32,308 nucleotides of DNA from Merdibacter massiliensis (GTDB lineage Bacteria; Bacillota_I; Bacilli_A; Erysipelotrichales; Erysipelotrichaceae): contig NZ_LT699722.1 in the NCBI RefSeq assembly GCF_900155395.1, forward strand, positions 1 to 32,308, written 5' to 3'. Positions 24,394 to 32,308 of the stretch are shown here, in pieces (the stretch's first letter is position 1; each line of letters opens with the position of its first letter). The notes under the pieces were generated by a model that worked only from the letters and a program-made list of their open reading frames with translations, was not told the DNA's origin and searched no databases. Made by a program: the position numbers and the translations under genes.

Positions 24394-24555
24394 ATGGCAA
24401 ACAAAAAATACCGTCCAGGTATGAACTGTGAGAAAACCGGAAAATATTCCCGTTACAACGCTGATGGAAAATGTGTAAGTGAAGACATTGACGTTGAAAA
24501 GGGAAGACGATTCCCACCTGCTCAGGAAGAAGGCTGTTACTATAAAGAACAGTAG
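24394..24555 (+). CDS. YjzC-like small protein
   Basis: This 53-residue protein has GGGAGGTG 8 nt before its ATG. It reads KKYRPGMNCEKTGKYSRYN, then DIDVEKGRRFPP, and ends EGCYYKEQ. The RPG...TGKY...D..G and GRRFPP pattern matches the YjzC family of small Firmicute proteins of unknown function. It has three cysteines (12, 27, 48), which is more than I expect in that family. It is flanked by its own terminator and is a single-gene unit. Confidence 0.75.
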   Translation: MANKKYRPGMNCEKTGKYSRYNADGKCVSEDIDVEKGRRFPPAQEEGCYYKEQ

Positions 24556-24594
24556 TTCTTTCTGAGATAGCCAGAGTCAAAAGGACTCATCCCC

Positions 24595-24623
24595 AAAAGC
24601 CGGCACATGCCGGCTTTTCTTTT
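24595..24623 (+). terminator. Terminator of the yjzC-like gene
   Basis: A perfect 11-bp stem AAAAGCCGGCA/TGCCGGCTTTT with a 2-nt gap is followed by CTTTTT. A smaller hairpin GAGTC/GACTC lies just before it at 24574-24588. Confidence 0.85.
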
Positions 24624-24634
24624 TACGATGCGGT

Positions 24635-24643
24635 TGTTATAAT
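24635..24643 (+). promoter_or_regulatory. Extended -10 promoter of the rluA-type gene
   Basis: TGT followed by TATAAT, 22 nt before the start codon and directly after the yjzC terminator. Confidence 0.55.
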
Positions 24644-24664
24644 GAGTTGCAAGGAGGAAGATCT

Positions 24665-25591
24665 ATGCATAAATGGCTGTATACAGTGAAAAGTGAAGAA
24701 GCACAAATGCGGTTGGATCATTTATTGCGCACTAAGCTGCATCTGACCAGAAAGCAGATCAGCCGATTAAAGTTTATCGAACATGGCATCATGGTCAATC
24801 AACATTCCGTAAGAACAAATTATATAGTGAAAAATGGGGATGAGATCGCTTTATTGCTGCAACAGCCCTGCATAAAAAATGAAATTCCGCCATTGAGCAT
24901 TCCATTATCCATATTATATGAGACAAATGACTTCATTGCCGTACACAAACCCAGCGGTCTTACTTTTCATCCAAGCCCGGGTCATTACTATGATACATTG
25001 AGCATCCAATTAGATCATCTGTTAAAAATAAAAGGCAGAGGGACAAGATTGTATGCTGTCGGTCGTTTAGATAAAGATACATCTGGGATTGCTTTATTTG
25101 CCAAGCATACGATCGGTGCACAGCGTTTGCTCAAACAAAGGGCAGAAGGCATCTTAAAAAAAGAATACCTGGCTATCGTTCATGGCCATACGCCAGCAAA
25201 AGGAACAATTACTTCTCCTATACAGAAAAAAGCGAATATGCTGAATTTTATGGAAGTACATCCAGAGGGAAAAGAAGCCTTTACTCAGTTTGAACAAATC
25301 CATGCCAATGAACACTTCTCTCTATTGCGTGTACAGATCAAAAGCGGCAGAACGCATCAGATACGCGTACACATGCAAAGTATCCATCATCCAATCGTAG
25401 GGGATCCTCTTTATGGCAACAAAGATGAAAAATACCCATTATGTCTGTTTGCCCACCAATTGCAGCTGCAGGATCCTTTTACAGAAGAAATGATTTATAT
25501 AGAAGATCCTGACCAGAGCTTTGCTTCTTATTACTACCAAATCTTTAAACTGGAGGATGATGACAATGTTTCAAAAGATGCGCAGAAGTAA
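24665..25591 (+). CDS. RluA/RluD-family rRNA pseudouridine synthase
   Basis: It converts specific uridines to pseudouridine, most likely in 23S rRNA. From ATG 24665 the protein has 308 residues, with an N-terminal S4 RNA-binding domain (about 15-65), the catalytic GRLDKDTSGIALFAK motif with D136, and the C-terminal SGRTHQIRVHMQ and GDPLYG motifs. AAGGAGGAAG lies before this ATG; the longer frame opens with a TTG that precludes ribosome binding. The 3' end overlaps the next gene by 26 bases. Confidence 0.92.
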   Translation: MHKWLYTVKSEEAQMRLDHLLRTKLHLTRKQISRLKFIEHGIMVNQHSVRTNYIVKNGDEIALLLQQPCIKNEIPPLSIPLSILYETNDFIAVHKPSGLTFHPSPGHYYDTLSIQLDHLLKIKGRGTRLYAVGRLDKDTSGIALFAKHTIGAQRLLKQRAEGILKKEYLAIVHGHTPAKGTITSPIQKKANMLNFMEVHPEGKEAFTQFEQIHANEHFSLLRVQIKSGRTHQIRVHMQSIHHPIVGDPLYGNKDEKYPLCLFAHQLQLQDPFTEEMIYIEDPDQSFASYYYQIFKLEDDDNVSKDAQK

Positions 25592-26057
25592 CCAGCAGCT
25601 TTCAAAAGAAGAAAGTGTTCTTTTATTACAACAGTGTCAAAGCGGCATATTAGGTGTGATCGGAGATGACGGTTATCCTTATACGGTCCCTATCAATTAC
25701 GTTTATCATGATGGCCATATTTATTTTCACTGTGCGAAAGAAGGACATAAACTGGAAGCAATTCAAAAACATGAAAAAGTTTCTTTTACCGTTGTTGCAA
25801 AAGAAAAAATAGTACCTTCACAACTGACGACCTTTTTCCAAAGCGTCATCTTATTTGGAAAAGCACATATCATAGAAGATGCGCAGCTGCGTTTACAGAC
25901 TATCCGTCTTCTTGCATCAAAATACAGTCAGGATAAAGAGAATATAGAAAAGGAAATCAAAACAGAATGGAATCGTCTATGTTGTGTAGACATCGAAATT
26001 GAACATATCAGTGGAAAGGAAGCAATTGAATATACAAAAATGAGAAAAAACAGCTGA
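25566..26057 (+). CDS. Nim/PNPOx-fold flavin-binding protein
   Basis: This 163-residue protein matches the pyridoxamine-5'-phosphate-oxidase-like family that includes NimA nitroimidazole-resistance proteins: CQSGILGVIGDDGYPYTVPINYVY, then IYFHCAKEGHKLEAI, which are the flavin-binding strands and loop. Of three close ATGs, 25566 has the best spacing (9 nt) to GGAGG. It overlaps the pseudouridine synthase gene. Its last codons lie in the arm of a terminator shared with ftsH. Resistance function is not implied; most members are uncharacterised reductases. Confidence 0.85.
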   Translation: MFQKMRRSNQQLSKEESVLLLQQCQSGILGVIGDDGYPYTVPINYVYHDGHIYFHCAKEGHKLEAIQKHEKVSFTVVAKEKIVPSQLTTFFQSVILFGKAHIIEDAQLRLQTIRLLASKYSQDKENIEKEIKTEWNRLCCVDIEIEHISGKEAIEYTKMRKNS

Positions 26058-26068
26058 TTACTCAGCTG
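26044..26068. terminator. Shared bidirectional terminator spanning two stop codons
   Basis: A perfect 7-bp stem CAGCTGA/TCAGCTG (26051-26057 and 26062-26068) with a 4-nt loop has TTTTTT after it on the minus strand and a weaker CTTTATT on the plus strand. The plus-strand TGA and the minus-strand TAA are adjacent and both lie in the hairpin. Confidence 0.75.
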
Positions 26069-27917
26069 CTTTATTCGTATACGTATTCGATGCCTCTAAG
26101 ATCTGCATGAATTCATCACCTGTGATCGTTTCATGCTCATATAAATATTTTGCTAGTTCATGCAATTTCGACATATGATCTTTCAATAGCTGTTTTGCTT
26201 CATCATGTGCTTTCTGAATAAGGGCAACCACTTCTTCATCTACCCTTGCCGCTGTTTCGCTGCTGCAAGCAAGAGTTGCATCACCGCCCAGATATTGGTT
26301 ATTCACAGTCTCTAAAGCGGTCATGCCAAAGGTATCGCTCATACCTAATCGTGTGATCATGGCACGTGCAATCTTTGTTGCTTGTTCAATATCATTGCTG
26401 GCACCGCTGGTAATTGAATCAAAGATCAGTTCTTCTGCACAGCGGCCGCCAGTCAAGGTCATGATCTTCGTATACGCTTCTTGTTTGGTCATCAAGTTAC
26501 GTTCATCTTCTTCGACCTGCATCGTATAACCTAATGCTCCACTGGTCCGCGGTACGATCGTAATCTTATGTACAGGAGCACTTCCTTTGCTTAAAGCCGC
26601 AACCAAAGCATGTCCAATTTCATGATAGGAAACGATCATCTTTTCTTTATTTGAAATAACTTTGCCCTTTTTCTGGTAACCGGCTATAACCGTTTCAATT
26701 GCTTCTTCCAGATCCTTTTGTACAACAGATTTTCTGCCGTCTTTTACAGCCAATAAAGCAGCTTCATTAATGATATTTGCTAAATCAGCACCGCTGGCAC
26801 CTGCACTAGCTCTGGCAACTGCATTGAAATCAATTGCAGGAGAGCATTTGACATCTTTTGCATGCACACGCAAGATTGCCTCACGTCCTGCAAGGTCAGG
26901 TAATTCAACCGGAATACGGCGATCAAAACGTCCCGGACGCAATAATGCAGGATCCAGACTTTCCGGACGGTTGGTTGCGGCTAAAATAACAACGCCTTTG
27001 CTGCCGTCAAAACCATCCATTTCAGCCAACAGCTGATTCAGTGTCTGCTCACGTTCATCATTTCCGCTGATGCCAGCGCCATCACGTTTTTTCCCGATCG
27101 TATCGATCTCATCGATAAACACGATACATGGTGCCTTCTCGCGTGCCTGTGAGAATAAATCACGTACTTTAGCAGCACCTCGTCCAACGAACATTTCCAC
27201 AAATTCACTGCCGCTGATTGAGAAGAATGGAACACCCGCTTCTCCCGCAACAGCTTTGGCCAACAACGTTTTACCAGTTCCAGGAGGCCCTACCAACAAG
27301 GCACCTTTTGGCATCTGTGCACCAATTTCTTTATATTTTTCCGGCTTATTCAAGAAATCGACAATTTCTTTCAAAGCTTCTTTTGCCTCATCTTGCCCGG
27401 CAACATCTTTAAATGTTTTGCCGTCTTGTGCCGGTACATACATCTTGGCATTGCTTTTGCCTAAATTGCCAAAACCAAAACCGCCGCCGCCAAATGTCAT
27501 CGAATCATTGCCCATCTTCTTTTGCATTCGTCTAAATAAGAAGGAACCAATGCCCCAGAAAATCAATAACGGCAGGAACAGAGTAATCAAATAAGATATG
27601 ATCGGGTTCATTTGTTCACTCTGCACTTTTGTGAAAGTTGCTCCTGCTTCATCCAGTCGATCAACCAAACGGGAATCCTGCATCGTGGCTGTTTCATATA
27701 CGACGGATTCATCGCCTTTCAGCGTATAATAAATTTCTGTATCGTGTACTTCTACCTTTTCTATCTGTTTTTCTTCTATACGATCAAGAAATTCACTGTA
27801 GGAAACTTCCTTTATTCGATTGTTATCTAACATTGGGAAAACAATAAAATTAACTGCCAGCAATGCCAGCAAGATCAGAAGATAGTATCGATACAATGGT
27901 TTTTTCTGCTTGTTCAT
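26058..27917 (-). CDS. ftsH: ATP-dependent zinc metalloprotease FtsH
   Basis: FtsH degrades misfolded membrane proteins and short-lived regulators. The 619-residue protein has two membrane helices (about 11-29 and 105-128) flanking a periplasmic-side domain, a glycine-rich linker, Walker A (210-217, GPPGTGKT), Walker B ([10 protein letters not shown]), the second region of homology ([21 protein letters not shown]) and the zinc motif HEIGH (H432, E433, H436). GGGAGG lies 7 nt before the ATG. A CIRCE operator overlaps its promoter, so the HrcA repressor probably controls it. It lacks the usual hpt/tilS neighbours here. Confidence 0.97.
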   Translation of the reverse strand: MNKQKKPLYRYYLLILLALLAVNFIVFPMLDNNRIKEVSYSEFLDRIEEKQIEKVEVHDTEIYYTLKGDESVVYETATMQDSRLVDRLDEAGATFTKVQSEQMNPIISYLITLFLPLLIFWGIGSFLFRRMQKKMGNDSMTFGGGGFGFGNLGKSNAKMYVPAQDGKTFKDVAGQDEAKEALKEIVDFLNKPEKYKEIGAQMPKGALLVGPPGTGKTLLAKAVAGEAGVPFFSISGSEFVEMFVGRGAAKVRDLFSQAREKAPCIVFIDEIDTIGKKRDGAGISGNDEREQTLNQLLAEMDGFDGSKGVVILAATNRPESLDPALLRPGRFDRRIPVELPDLAGREAILRVHAKDVKCSPAIDFNAVARASAGASGADLANIINEAALLAVKDGRKSVVQKDLEEAIETVIAGYQKKGKVISNKEKMIVSYHEIGHALVAALSKGSAPVHKITIVPRTSGALGYTMQVEEDERNLMTKQEAYTKIMTLTGGRCAEELIFDSITSGASNDIEQATKIARAMITRLGMSDTFGMTALETVNNQYLGGDATLACSSETAARVDEEVVALIQKAHDEAKQLLKDHMSKLHELAKYLYEHETITGDEFMQILEASNTYTNKAAE

Positions 27918-27943
27918 ACACTTACCTCCCTGTGTTGCTTTTG

Positions 27944-27971
27944 ATTATACTCCTTTTTAGCACTTTTTCAA
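27944..27971 (-). promoter_or_regulatory. ftsH promoter
   Basis: On the minus strand TTGAAA (27966-27971) and TATAAT (27944-27949) are separated by 16 bp, 27 nt before the ftsH ATG. The -35 lies within the CIRCE spacer. Confidence 0.7.
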
Positions 27972-27983
27972 CAAGAGTGCTAA
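27957..27983. promoter_or_regulatory. CIRCE element (HrcA operator)
   Basis: TTAGCACTT, a 9-bp spacer and GAGTGCTAA match the CIRCE consensus (TTAGCACTC-N9-GAGTGCTAA) at 17 of 18 positions. It overlaps the -35 and spacer of the ftsH promoter, where HrcA would block RNA polymerase and release it on heat shock. Confidence 0.9.
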
Positions 27984-28021
27984 AAGTTACATAATTCCAC
28001 ATAATTTTACGTCTTTGTAAT

Positions 28022-28049
28022 AAAAAAGGAAGCACATAAAGTGTTTCCT
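28022..28049 (-). terminator. Terminator of asnB
   Basis: A stem of 8-9 bp with one G-U pair (arms about 28027-28035 and 28041-28049) is followed by TTTTTT on the minus strand, just after the asnB stop. Confidence 0.7.
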
Positions 28050-28052
28050 GTC

Positions 28053-29882
28053 TTATTCGAATAACAATTCTACATGATAATGCTCTAACCAGTAGTTGAT
28101 TTGCAGCAAATACGCAATCGTTTGCGGTGTTGTCATCAACTGCCCATACCAAGGAATGCTGCGTTCTTCTTTTAACAAATTTTCTACTCTTTGCTTTTTT
28201 AACAACTTAAACAATGGCGCATCTGCATTCGTTAACACTTCTTGCATCTGCCTGCTGACACATGTGCGATAAAGCGGATGCCATGTTTTTGGATAAGGAC
28301 TTTTCTTACGCCATAGCACTTCCTGCGGCAATAAACCTTTCATAGCCTCGCGAAGCAGTCCTTTTTCATATCCGTCATGATCTTTCATTTCCCATGGGAT
28401 GCTGTAAAGATACTTTGCTAACCGTACATCACAAAATGGAACACGCACCTCTAATGATGAGTACATGCTCATTCGATCTTTTCGATCCAGCAAAGTCTGC
28501 ATGAACCATTTCATGTTCAACATGGTCATTTCACGCAGGCGGCGCTCATTGGGATCAATGCCTTGTACACAATCCGTATGTTTGCAAGTATCTTGATACC
28601 AGCTTGTTACATACGCTTTTGGATCGATGTCTTCTAACCATTCATCTTTTAAAAAAGATGCGCGATACTGCGTGGTCTGCGACCAAGGGAATCCCTCTTT
28701 CATGCGTATCTGCGGATCTCGAAACCACGGATATCCCCCAAACAGTTCATCTGCACATTCACCTGACAAAGCCACTTTGACGTACTGTGCAATTTCTTTG
28801 CAGAACAATAGCAACGAACTGTCGACATCCGCCATGCCTGGCAGATCCCTCGCATCCACTGCAGCATACAAAGCTTCTGCCACATCCTGTGGTTTTAACA
28901 CGATATGGTGATGTACACTGTGGATACACTTTGTCATCTGTTCAATATAATATGGATCTGCATTCGGCTGAAATTTTGTTGTATGAAAATATTTCGCATT
29001 ATCCTCATAGTCTAAAGAAAAAGTATGCAATGTCTTTCCTTCTTTAGCAAACTGTTTACTAGCTAAAGCCGTAATGATACTAGAATCCAGACCTCCAGAT
29101 AAAAAAGTACCAACTTCTACATCAGCCTGCAACTGCCTATGAATGGCATCCGTTACCAGCATCCGTACTTTTTCCACCGTTGTTTCAAATGAATCCTTGT
29201 GAACACTATCTTTCATATCCATGTAGATCCACGAATGTATACCATGGATATCGACATATCCGCAAGCACCTGGTTTTAACTCTTTGATTCCTTTAAATAC
29301 GCCATCTCCGCCGATTCGGCCGGGTCCAAGCAGCATCAGCTGCAAGATACCGTTTCGATCTACCTGAGGTTTTACGAAAGGGTGTGCGAATAATGTTTTG
29401 ATCTCGCTTCCAAATAGAAATGCATCTTGAACAAATGTATAAAAAAATGGTTTGACTCCCATCGGATCACGTGCAATAAATAACTCTTTGCGATAACAAT
29501 CCCAAATAGCAAATGCAAAGATTCCATTAAACTTCTCTACACATTTTTCTTTCCATTGCAAATAAGCACACAGCACTACTTCTGTATCGCTATGTGTTGT
29601 GAAAGTCCAACCATCTTCTATTAGTTCTTTTCGCAATTCAGAAGTATTATACAGCTCTCCATTATAAACGATACAACAATGTTCCTTCTGCATCGGCTGT
29701 CTTCCTCTTTGCAGATCCACAATGCTTAAACGGGCATGGATCAAAGTGACATATTCACTCTCCCAAACACCTTTTTGATCAGGTCCTCTTCGTTTCATCG
29801 TCTCTTGCATCGCATTTACATATGCATTCTGCATCGAAAGCAGCGGATGCTCATAATCGACGATTCCAGCAATTCCACACAT
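28053..29882 (-). CDS. asnB: Asparagine synthase (glutamine-hydrolysing)
   Basis: AsnB makes asparagine from aspartate with glutamine as nitrogen donor. From ATG 29882 the protein has 609 residues and begins MCGIAGIVDY, with Cys2 as the glutaminase nucleophile after methionine removal; the ATG at 29888 abuts the GGAGG and would bury this cysteine. The glutaminase domain (2 to about 200) has RRGPDQ, SIVDL and YNGELYN; the synthase domain has the pyrophosphate loop SGGLDSS and ALSGECADELFGGYPWF. A clostridial-type family member. The MBL-fold gene lies 66 bp upstream and may be co-transcribed. Confidence 0.94.
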   Translation of the reverse strand: MCGIAGIVDYEHPLLSMQNAYVNAMQETMKRRGPDQKGVWESEYVTLIHARLSIVDLQRGRQPMQKEHCCIVYNGELYNTSELRKELIEDGWTFTTHSDTEVVLCAYLQWKEKCVEKFNGIFAFAIWDCYRKELFIARDPMGVKPFFYTFVQDAFLFGSEIKTLFAHPFVKPQVDRNGILQLMLLGPGRIGGDGVFKGIKELKPGACGYVDIHGIHSWIYMDMKDSVHKDSFETTVEKVRMLVTDAIHRQLQADVEVGTFLSGGLDSSIITALASKQFAKEGKTLHTFSLDYEDNAKYFHTTKFQPNADPYYIEQMTKCIHSVHHHIVLKPQDVAEALYAAVDARDLPGMADVDSSLLLFCKEIAQYVKVALSGECADELFGGYPWFRDPQIRMKEGFPWSQTTQYRASFLKDEWLEDIDPKAYVTSWYQDTCKHTDCVQGIDPNERRLREMTMLNMKWFMQTLLDRKDRMSMYSSLEVRVPFCDVRLAKYLYSIPWEMKDHDGYEKGLLREAMKGLLPQEVLWRKKSPYPKTWHPLYRTCVSRQMQEVLTNADAPLFKLLKKQRVENLLKEERSIPWYGQLMTTPQTIAYLLQINYWLEHYHVELLFE

Positions 29883-29948
29883 GGCCATCCTCCTTGCAAT
29901 ATCACTGTATGTTTCATGCAGAAGAGGAATTGGGCAACTGCCTAGATA

Positions 29949-30620
29949 CTAACGATCATAATAAAATTGTGTCCATTTCCCAAAATAAGTATAACAAGGG
30001 AACGTTGGATGTTTTTCACGTCTTAATTCATGATTGGCCAAGGCAATGGCATCTTCTTTATTTTTTTCAATATAATCAGGGGTAATCGGACAAGCATGAT
30101 GACAAGGAAATACTAAGTCCACTTGATCCATCAAAGGCATCAGCTTGTCAAAGCTTGCAATATAAGCATCTAAACTTCGATGTGCCCCGAATAAATAAAT
30201 CGGCCCTTCTTTTTGCACACTGTCTCCGGGGAACAACAAACGTTTGTTTCTTTCAATAAAAGCAACACTTCCATGCGTATGGCCCGGTATCTCTATGGCT
30301 TCTAAACAATAGTCACCACATGTAAAGACATCTCCTTCTTTTAATGGACGTACCTTTTGCTTCTCTTTGATCAATGGCCAATCTCTTTCGTTTACATAGC
30401 AGAAATCAAAATCAGCCAATCCTCCGCAATGATCGTGGTCTGCATGGGTCAATATGACTGTGACCGGCAATGAAGTTATTTGCCGCACTTGTTCATATAC
30501 ATGACTGTCTTCAAAGCCCGTATCCATTAATAATGCATCCTTTGCGCCAACAAATAAGAACTGCCGTACACGCTCATCTCCTAAAATAAACAGATGTTCC
30601 ATATATTCATATGCTTTCAT
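29949..30620 (-). CDS. Metallo-beta-lactamase-fold hydrolase
   Basis: This 223-residue protein has the metal-binding motif THADHDHCGG (about residues 58-67), the downstream histidine in IPGHTHGSVAF, the bridging aspartate in FPGDSVQKEGP and the last histidines in PCHHACPI. It belongs to the broad glyoxalase II/MBL hydrolase group and is not a beta-lactamase on this evidence. It is preceded by a promoter at 30644-30672 and lies upstream of asnB. Substrate unknown. Confidence 0.88.
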   Translation of the reverse strand: MKAYEYMEHLFILGDERVRQFLFVGAKDALLMDTGFEDSHVYEQVRQITSLPVTVILTHADHDHCGGLADFDFCYVNERDWPLIKEKQKVRPLKEGDVFTCGDYCLEAIEIPGHTHGSVAFIERNKRLLFPGDSVQKEGPIYLFGAHRSLDAYIASFDKLMPLMDQVDLVFPCHHACPITPDYIEKNKEDAIALANHELRREKHPTFPCYTYFGKWTQFYYDR

Positions 30621-30643
30621 ATCATTACCTTCTTCCTGCTTTC

Positions 30644-30672
30644 AAAATAGCACAAACAGATGGTTCATGCAA
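30644..30672 (-). promoter_or_regulatory. Promoter of the MBL-fold gene
   Basis: TTGCAT and TATTTT on the minus strand are separated by 17 bp, with TGC just before the -10 box. It lies 24 nt before the start codon. Confidence 0.5.
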
Positions 30673-30750
30673 TTGAGAATTCCGTCAAAATCGATATATA
30701 CACCCTATATAAAACCGTTCCCAGTTTCCCTTTTTTTTATGTTTCTCCTG

Positions 30751-30759
30751 TGCTATCAT
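30751..30759 (+). promoter_or_regulatory. Extended -10 promoter of the LacI-type regulator
   Basis: TGC followed by TATCAT, about 32 nt before the start. A possible AAAC...GTTT dyad just upstream (about 30711-30726) could be an autoregulatory site, but it is weak. Confidence 0.4.
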
Positions 30760-30790
30760 TAACTTAATCATAAAGGTAGAGGTGTTTGTT

Positions 30791-31777
30791 TTGGGTACTG
30801 TTCGAAAGATCACAATGAAAGAAATCGCACAACTAAGCGGCGTAGGCAAAAGTACGGTCTCCCGCTATTTCAATGGCGGTTATGTAAAAGAAGAAACACG
30901 TCAAAAAATCGCAAGTGTCATCCAGCAATACAATTATGAACCGAATACTTTTGCTCGTTTAAAAGCAAAAAGCAGCAAGATGATCGGCATCATCGCTCCT
31001 TGTTTAGACTCTGTCGTTACATCACAAGTATTGATGAGCATTGATCGTCATCTTCGTCAAGAAGGTTATAGTACCATGATCATCAATACAGATCATCAAG
31101 AAGAGCTGGAATTGCAATATTTAGAAAAGTTATGGCGAATGAATGTGGATGGTCTTATCCTAAGTGCTACCCATTTAAGTGAAAAACATTATGATCTGCT
31201 TTCACAAATTGACATTCCTGTCGTTGTAGTAGCCCAAAATTATCGTGACGGCGTCTGTATCATCAATGATGATTATTATGGCGGAAAATTTGTGGGTAAT
31301 TACATTGGGCTTCACCACCATCATCAAGTTGCCTGTTTATGTGTAGATACCTGGGATGAAGCTGTCGGCGTCGTTCGCCGGCAAGGAATCATTGACGGAT
31401 TAAAAGAAAGCGGTGTAAGTGACCCTTATATTTATCTATCTGATTTTTCATTTGCTCATGCATGTGAACAAGTAAACCGGATCTTGGAAGAACATACGAT
31501 CGATGCCTTGATTTGTTCTACCGATCGCCAGGCTCTTGGTGCCTATAAAGTTATTCGTGAACACGGTCTGCGCATTCCGCAAGATATTTCGATCATTTCC
31601 TTTGGCGGCTATGATATCAGCGAACTGATCACTCCGCGCTTGACCACCGTGCGTTTCGACAGCGAATATAGCGGAAAGTGCTGCGCTCGAACGATCTTAC
31701 GCATGATCAATGGAGAAGAAGTACAGCCGATTCAATATGTCAACTATACATTTATCGAAGGCGAAAGTGTAAAATGA
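30791..31777 (+). CDS. LacI-family transcriptional regulator
   Basis: The protein (328 residues from TTG 30791) has the N-terminal LacI helix-turn-helix ITMKEIAQLSGVGKSTVSRYFNG followed by the hinge-helix region, then a periplasmic-binding-like sugar domain (about 60-328) with IGIIAPCLDS, DGLILSAT, D in ICSTDRQALGAYKVI and ISIISFGGYD. It likely controls sugar uptake or metabolism genes that are not in this window. TTG fits AGAGGTG with 6-nt spacing; the GTG at 30782 overlaps that site, and an ATG at 30815 is a less likely alternative because it cuts the conserved start. Confidence 0.9.
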   Translation: MGTVRKITMKEIAQLSGVGKSTVSRYFNGGYVKEETRQKIASVIQQYNYEPNTFARLKAKSSKMIGIIAPCLDSVVTSQVLMSIDRHLRQEGYSTMIINTDHQEELELQYLEKLWRMNVDGLILSATHLSEKHYDLLSQIDIPVVVVAQNYRDGVCIINDDYYGGKFVGNYIGLHHHHQVACLCVDTWDEAVGVVRRQGIIDGLKESGVSDPYIYLSDFSFAHACEQVNRILEEHTIDALICSTDRQALGAYKVIREHGLRIPQDISIISFGGYDISELITPRLTTVRFDSEYSGKCCARTILRMINGEEVQPIQYVNYTFIEGESVK

Positions 31778-31807
31778 AACTATTCCAGCTATCCATTAGA
31801 ATAGTTT
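31777..31807 (+). terminator. Hairpin after the LacI-type gene
   Basis: A 9-bp perfect stem AAACTATTC/GAATAGTTT with a 13-nt loop begins at the stop codon. There is no strong T run, so it may be a weak terminator or an mRNA 3' stem. Confidence 0.4.
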
Positions 31808-31900
31808 AAACAATCATAAGGCAATCTCCAATGATACATATGCATTTATACATGAGGCTGTAACGAAATAGAAGATTTTAATTAAACGAATCTGTCTATT

Positions 31901-31920
31901 GAGGTTACGACCTCTTTTTT
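31901..31920 (+). terminator. Small hairpin with T run
   Basis: GAGGT/ACCTC with a TACG tetraloop is followed by six T on the plus strand. It lies inside the probable insertion-sequence end, where it could block transcription reading in from the LacI-type gene. Confidence 0.5.
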
Positions 31921-32014
31921 CTTTTCTTTACTTTGAAATTGTTTCAATTCTCCCAATTATCCCTGTTTTTTGGCATTATGAAAACACCTATTGTGGAAAA
32001 CCCATCAACATTAT

Positions 32015-32308
32015 TTATGCTTGTGCTTTTTTTCTTATTTTTTTGTTATGATATTTCATCAGATTAAAGCCTACGCACACCAACAGGAACTCCATTTCTA
32101 CATTTTTGATGCTTCTCCTATGTAATCTGTCATAAGCATAATCTTCTTTTATCACTCCAAAAGCTCCTTCGCTTTGTATGGATCTTTGCACTCGATGATG
32201 GATTCCTTCTTCGCTATTTAGTTTTTTTCTCGCTGTTCTTTCAAACTCCTCAAGTATCGGATTCACGCTTATCGTTCGATCTCCCTTGGCTTTCGTACAT
32301 TGAGATTT
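32015..32308 (-). CDS. IS1182-like DDE transposase, C-terminal part (partial)
   Basis: The frame is open to the window edge, so the true start lies outside. The visible 97 residues read CTKAKGDRTISVNPIL near the edge and then RSIQSEGAFGVIKEDYAYDRLHRR and VEMEFLLVCVGFNLMKYHNKK, which is the C-terminal part of IS1182/ISL-type DDE transposases, including the catalytic glutamate in EGAFGVIKED. The stop is in the expected place, so the 3' end seems complete. Whether the whole gene is intact cannot be judged. Confidence 0.85.
   Translation of the reverse strand, partial: KSQCTKAKGDRTISVNPILEEFERTARKKLNSEEGIHHRVQRSIQSEGAFGVIKEDYAYDRLHRRSIKNVEMEFLLVCVGFNLMKYHNKKIRKKAQA

Larger units (their letters stand above)
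31850..32308 (-). mobile_element. 3' end of an IS1182-like insertion sequence, cut by the window edge
   Basis: The transposase fragment at 32015-32308 defines an insertion sequence continuing past the window. Its end probably lies near the GAGGCTGTAACGAAATAG string at about 31854-31871, which resembles an insertion-sequence terminus, but the partner inverted repeat is outside the window. Confidence 0.45.

Noticed and set aside
28627-28911. Plus-strand frame within asnB
   Set aside because: It is antisense to conserved asparagine synthase codons and lacks a ribosome binding site; other frames opposite cas9, ftsH and glmM were dropped for the same reason.
29949-30620. MBL-fold protein as a beta-lactamase resistance gene
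   Set aside because: The THADHDH motif and the histidine spacing fit general hydrolases; there is no signal peptide and nothing specific to beta-lactamases.
30711-30726. LacI-type operator before the regulator gene
   Set aside because: The AAAC...GTTT dyad is short, lacks the central CG and has no second copy, so it is noted only as a weak possibility.

Overview
The window looks like chromosome from a low-GC Gram-positive gut Firmicute, most probably of the Erysipelotrichia (Erysipelotrichales) type. This rests on codon and base composition, AGGAGG ribosome binding sites, a diadenylate cyclase cdaA-cdaR-glmM operon, an HrcA/CIRCE operator, a YjzC-like small protein, a membrane-anchored MurF homologue and a type II-A CRISPR locus. 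The genus cannot be fixed from sequence reading alone.

Layout. 1-2.1 kb: a MazF-type RNase overlapping a YdcC-like membrane protein, a small two-helix membrane protein and a CopZ-like metal binder. 2.1-8.1 kb: cell-wall and repair genes, all on the minus strand: an aspartokinase without ACT domains, a mutY-Nudix pair, and an alpha/beta hydrolase - membrane MurF - Ddl operon. 8.3-15.7 kb: a complete type II-A CRISPR-Cas locus, transcribed on the minus strand as cas9, tracrRNA, cas1, cas2, csn2, then an array of 18 repeats and 17 spacers. 15.8-18 kb: a two-component system (OmpR-type regulator plus sensor kinase). About 18.06-19.6 kb: an IS110-family insertion sequence with a structured 5' non-coding region that is probably its bridge RNA. 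19.7-24.2 kb: an operon of a HAD phosphatase, cdaA, cdaR and glmM, linking c-di-AMP to amino-sugar supply for the cell wall. 24.4-30.6 kb: yjzC-like gene, RluA-type pseudouridine synthase, a Nim/PNPOx-fold protein, ftsH under a CIRCE operator, asnB and a metallo-beta-lactamase-fold hydrolase. 30.8-32.3 kb: a LacI-type regulator and the 3' part of an IS1182-like transposase cut by the window edge.

The CRISPR locus is the most informative region. The tracrRNA is very compact (about 85 nt): its anti-repeat begins four bases after the cas9 stop codon, a promoter can be read inside the last codons of cas9, and its terminator ends 10 bases before the cas1 ATG. The array has almost no leader: an extended -10 box sits between csn2 and the first repeat, so the pre-crRNA would start about 4 nt before that repeat, and any adaptation signal would have to overlap csn2. 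The 36-bp repeat contains a perfect tandem 10-mer, and the anti-repeat keeps this structure. A degenerate repeat-like sequence lies upstream of the cas9 promoter. The second RNA-guided element is the IS110, whose leader shows nested long-range stems and a terminator-like hairpin that also holds the transposase Shine-Dalgarno.

Start codons were chosen by Shine-Dalgarno spacing and family alignment; several differ from the longest open frame. All functional names come from recognising motifs by eye; no database search was run.
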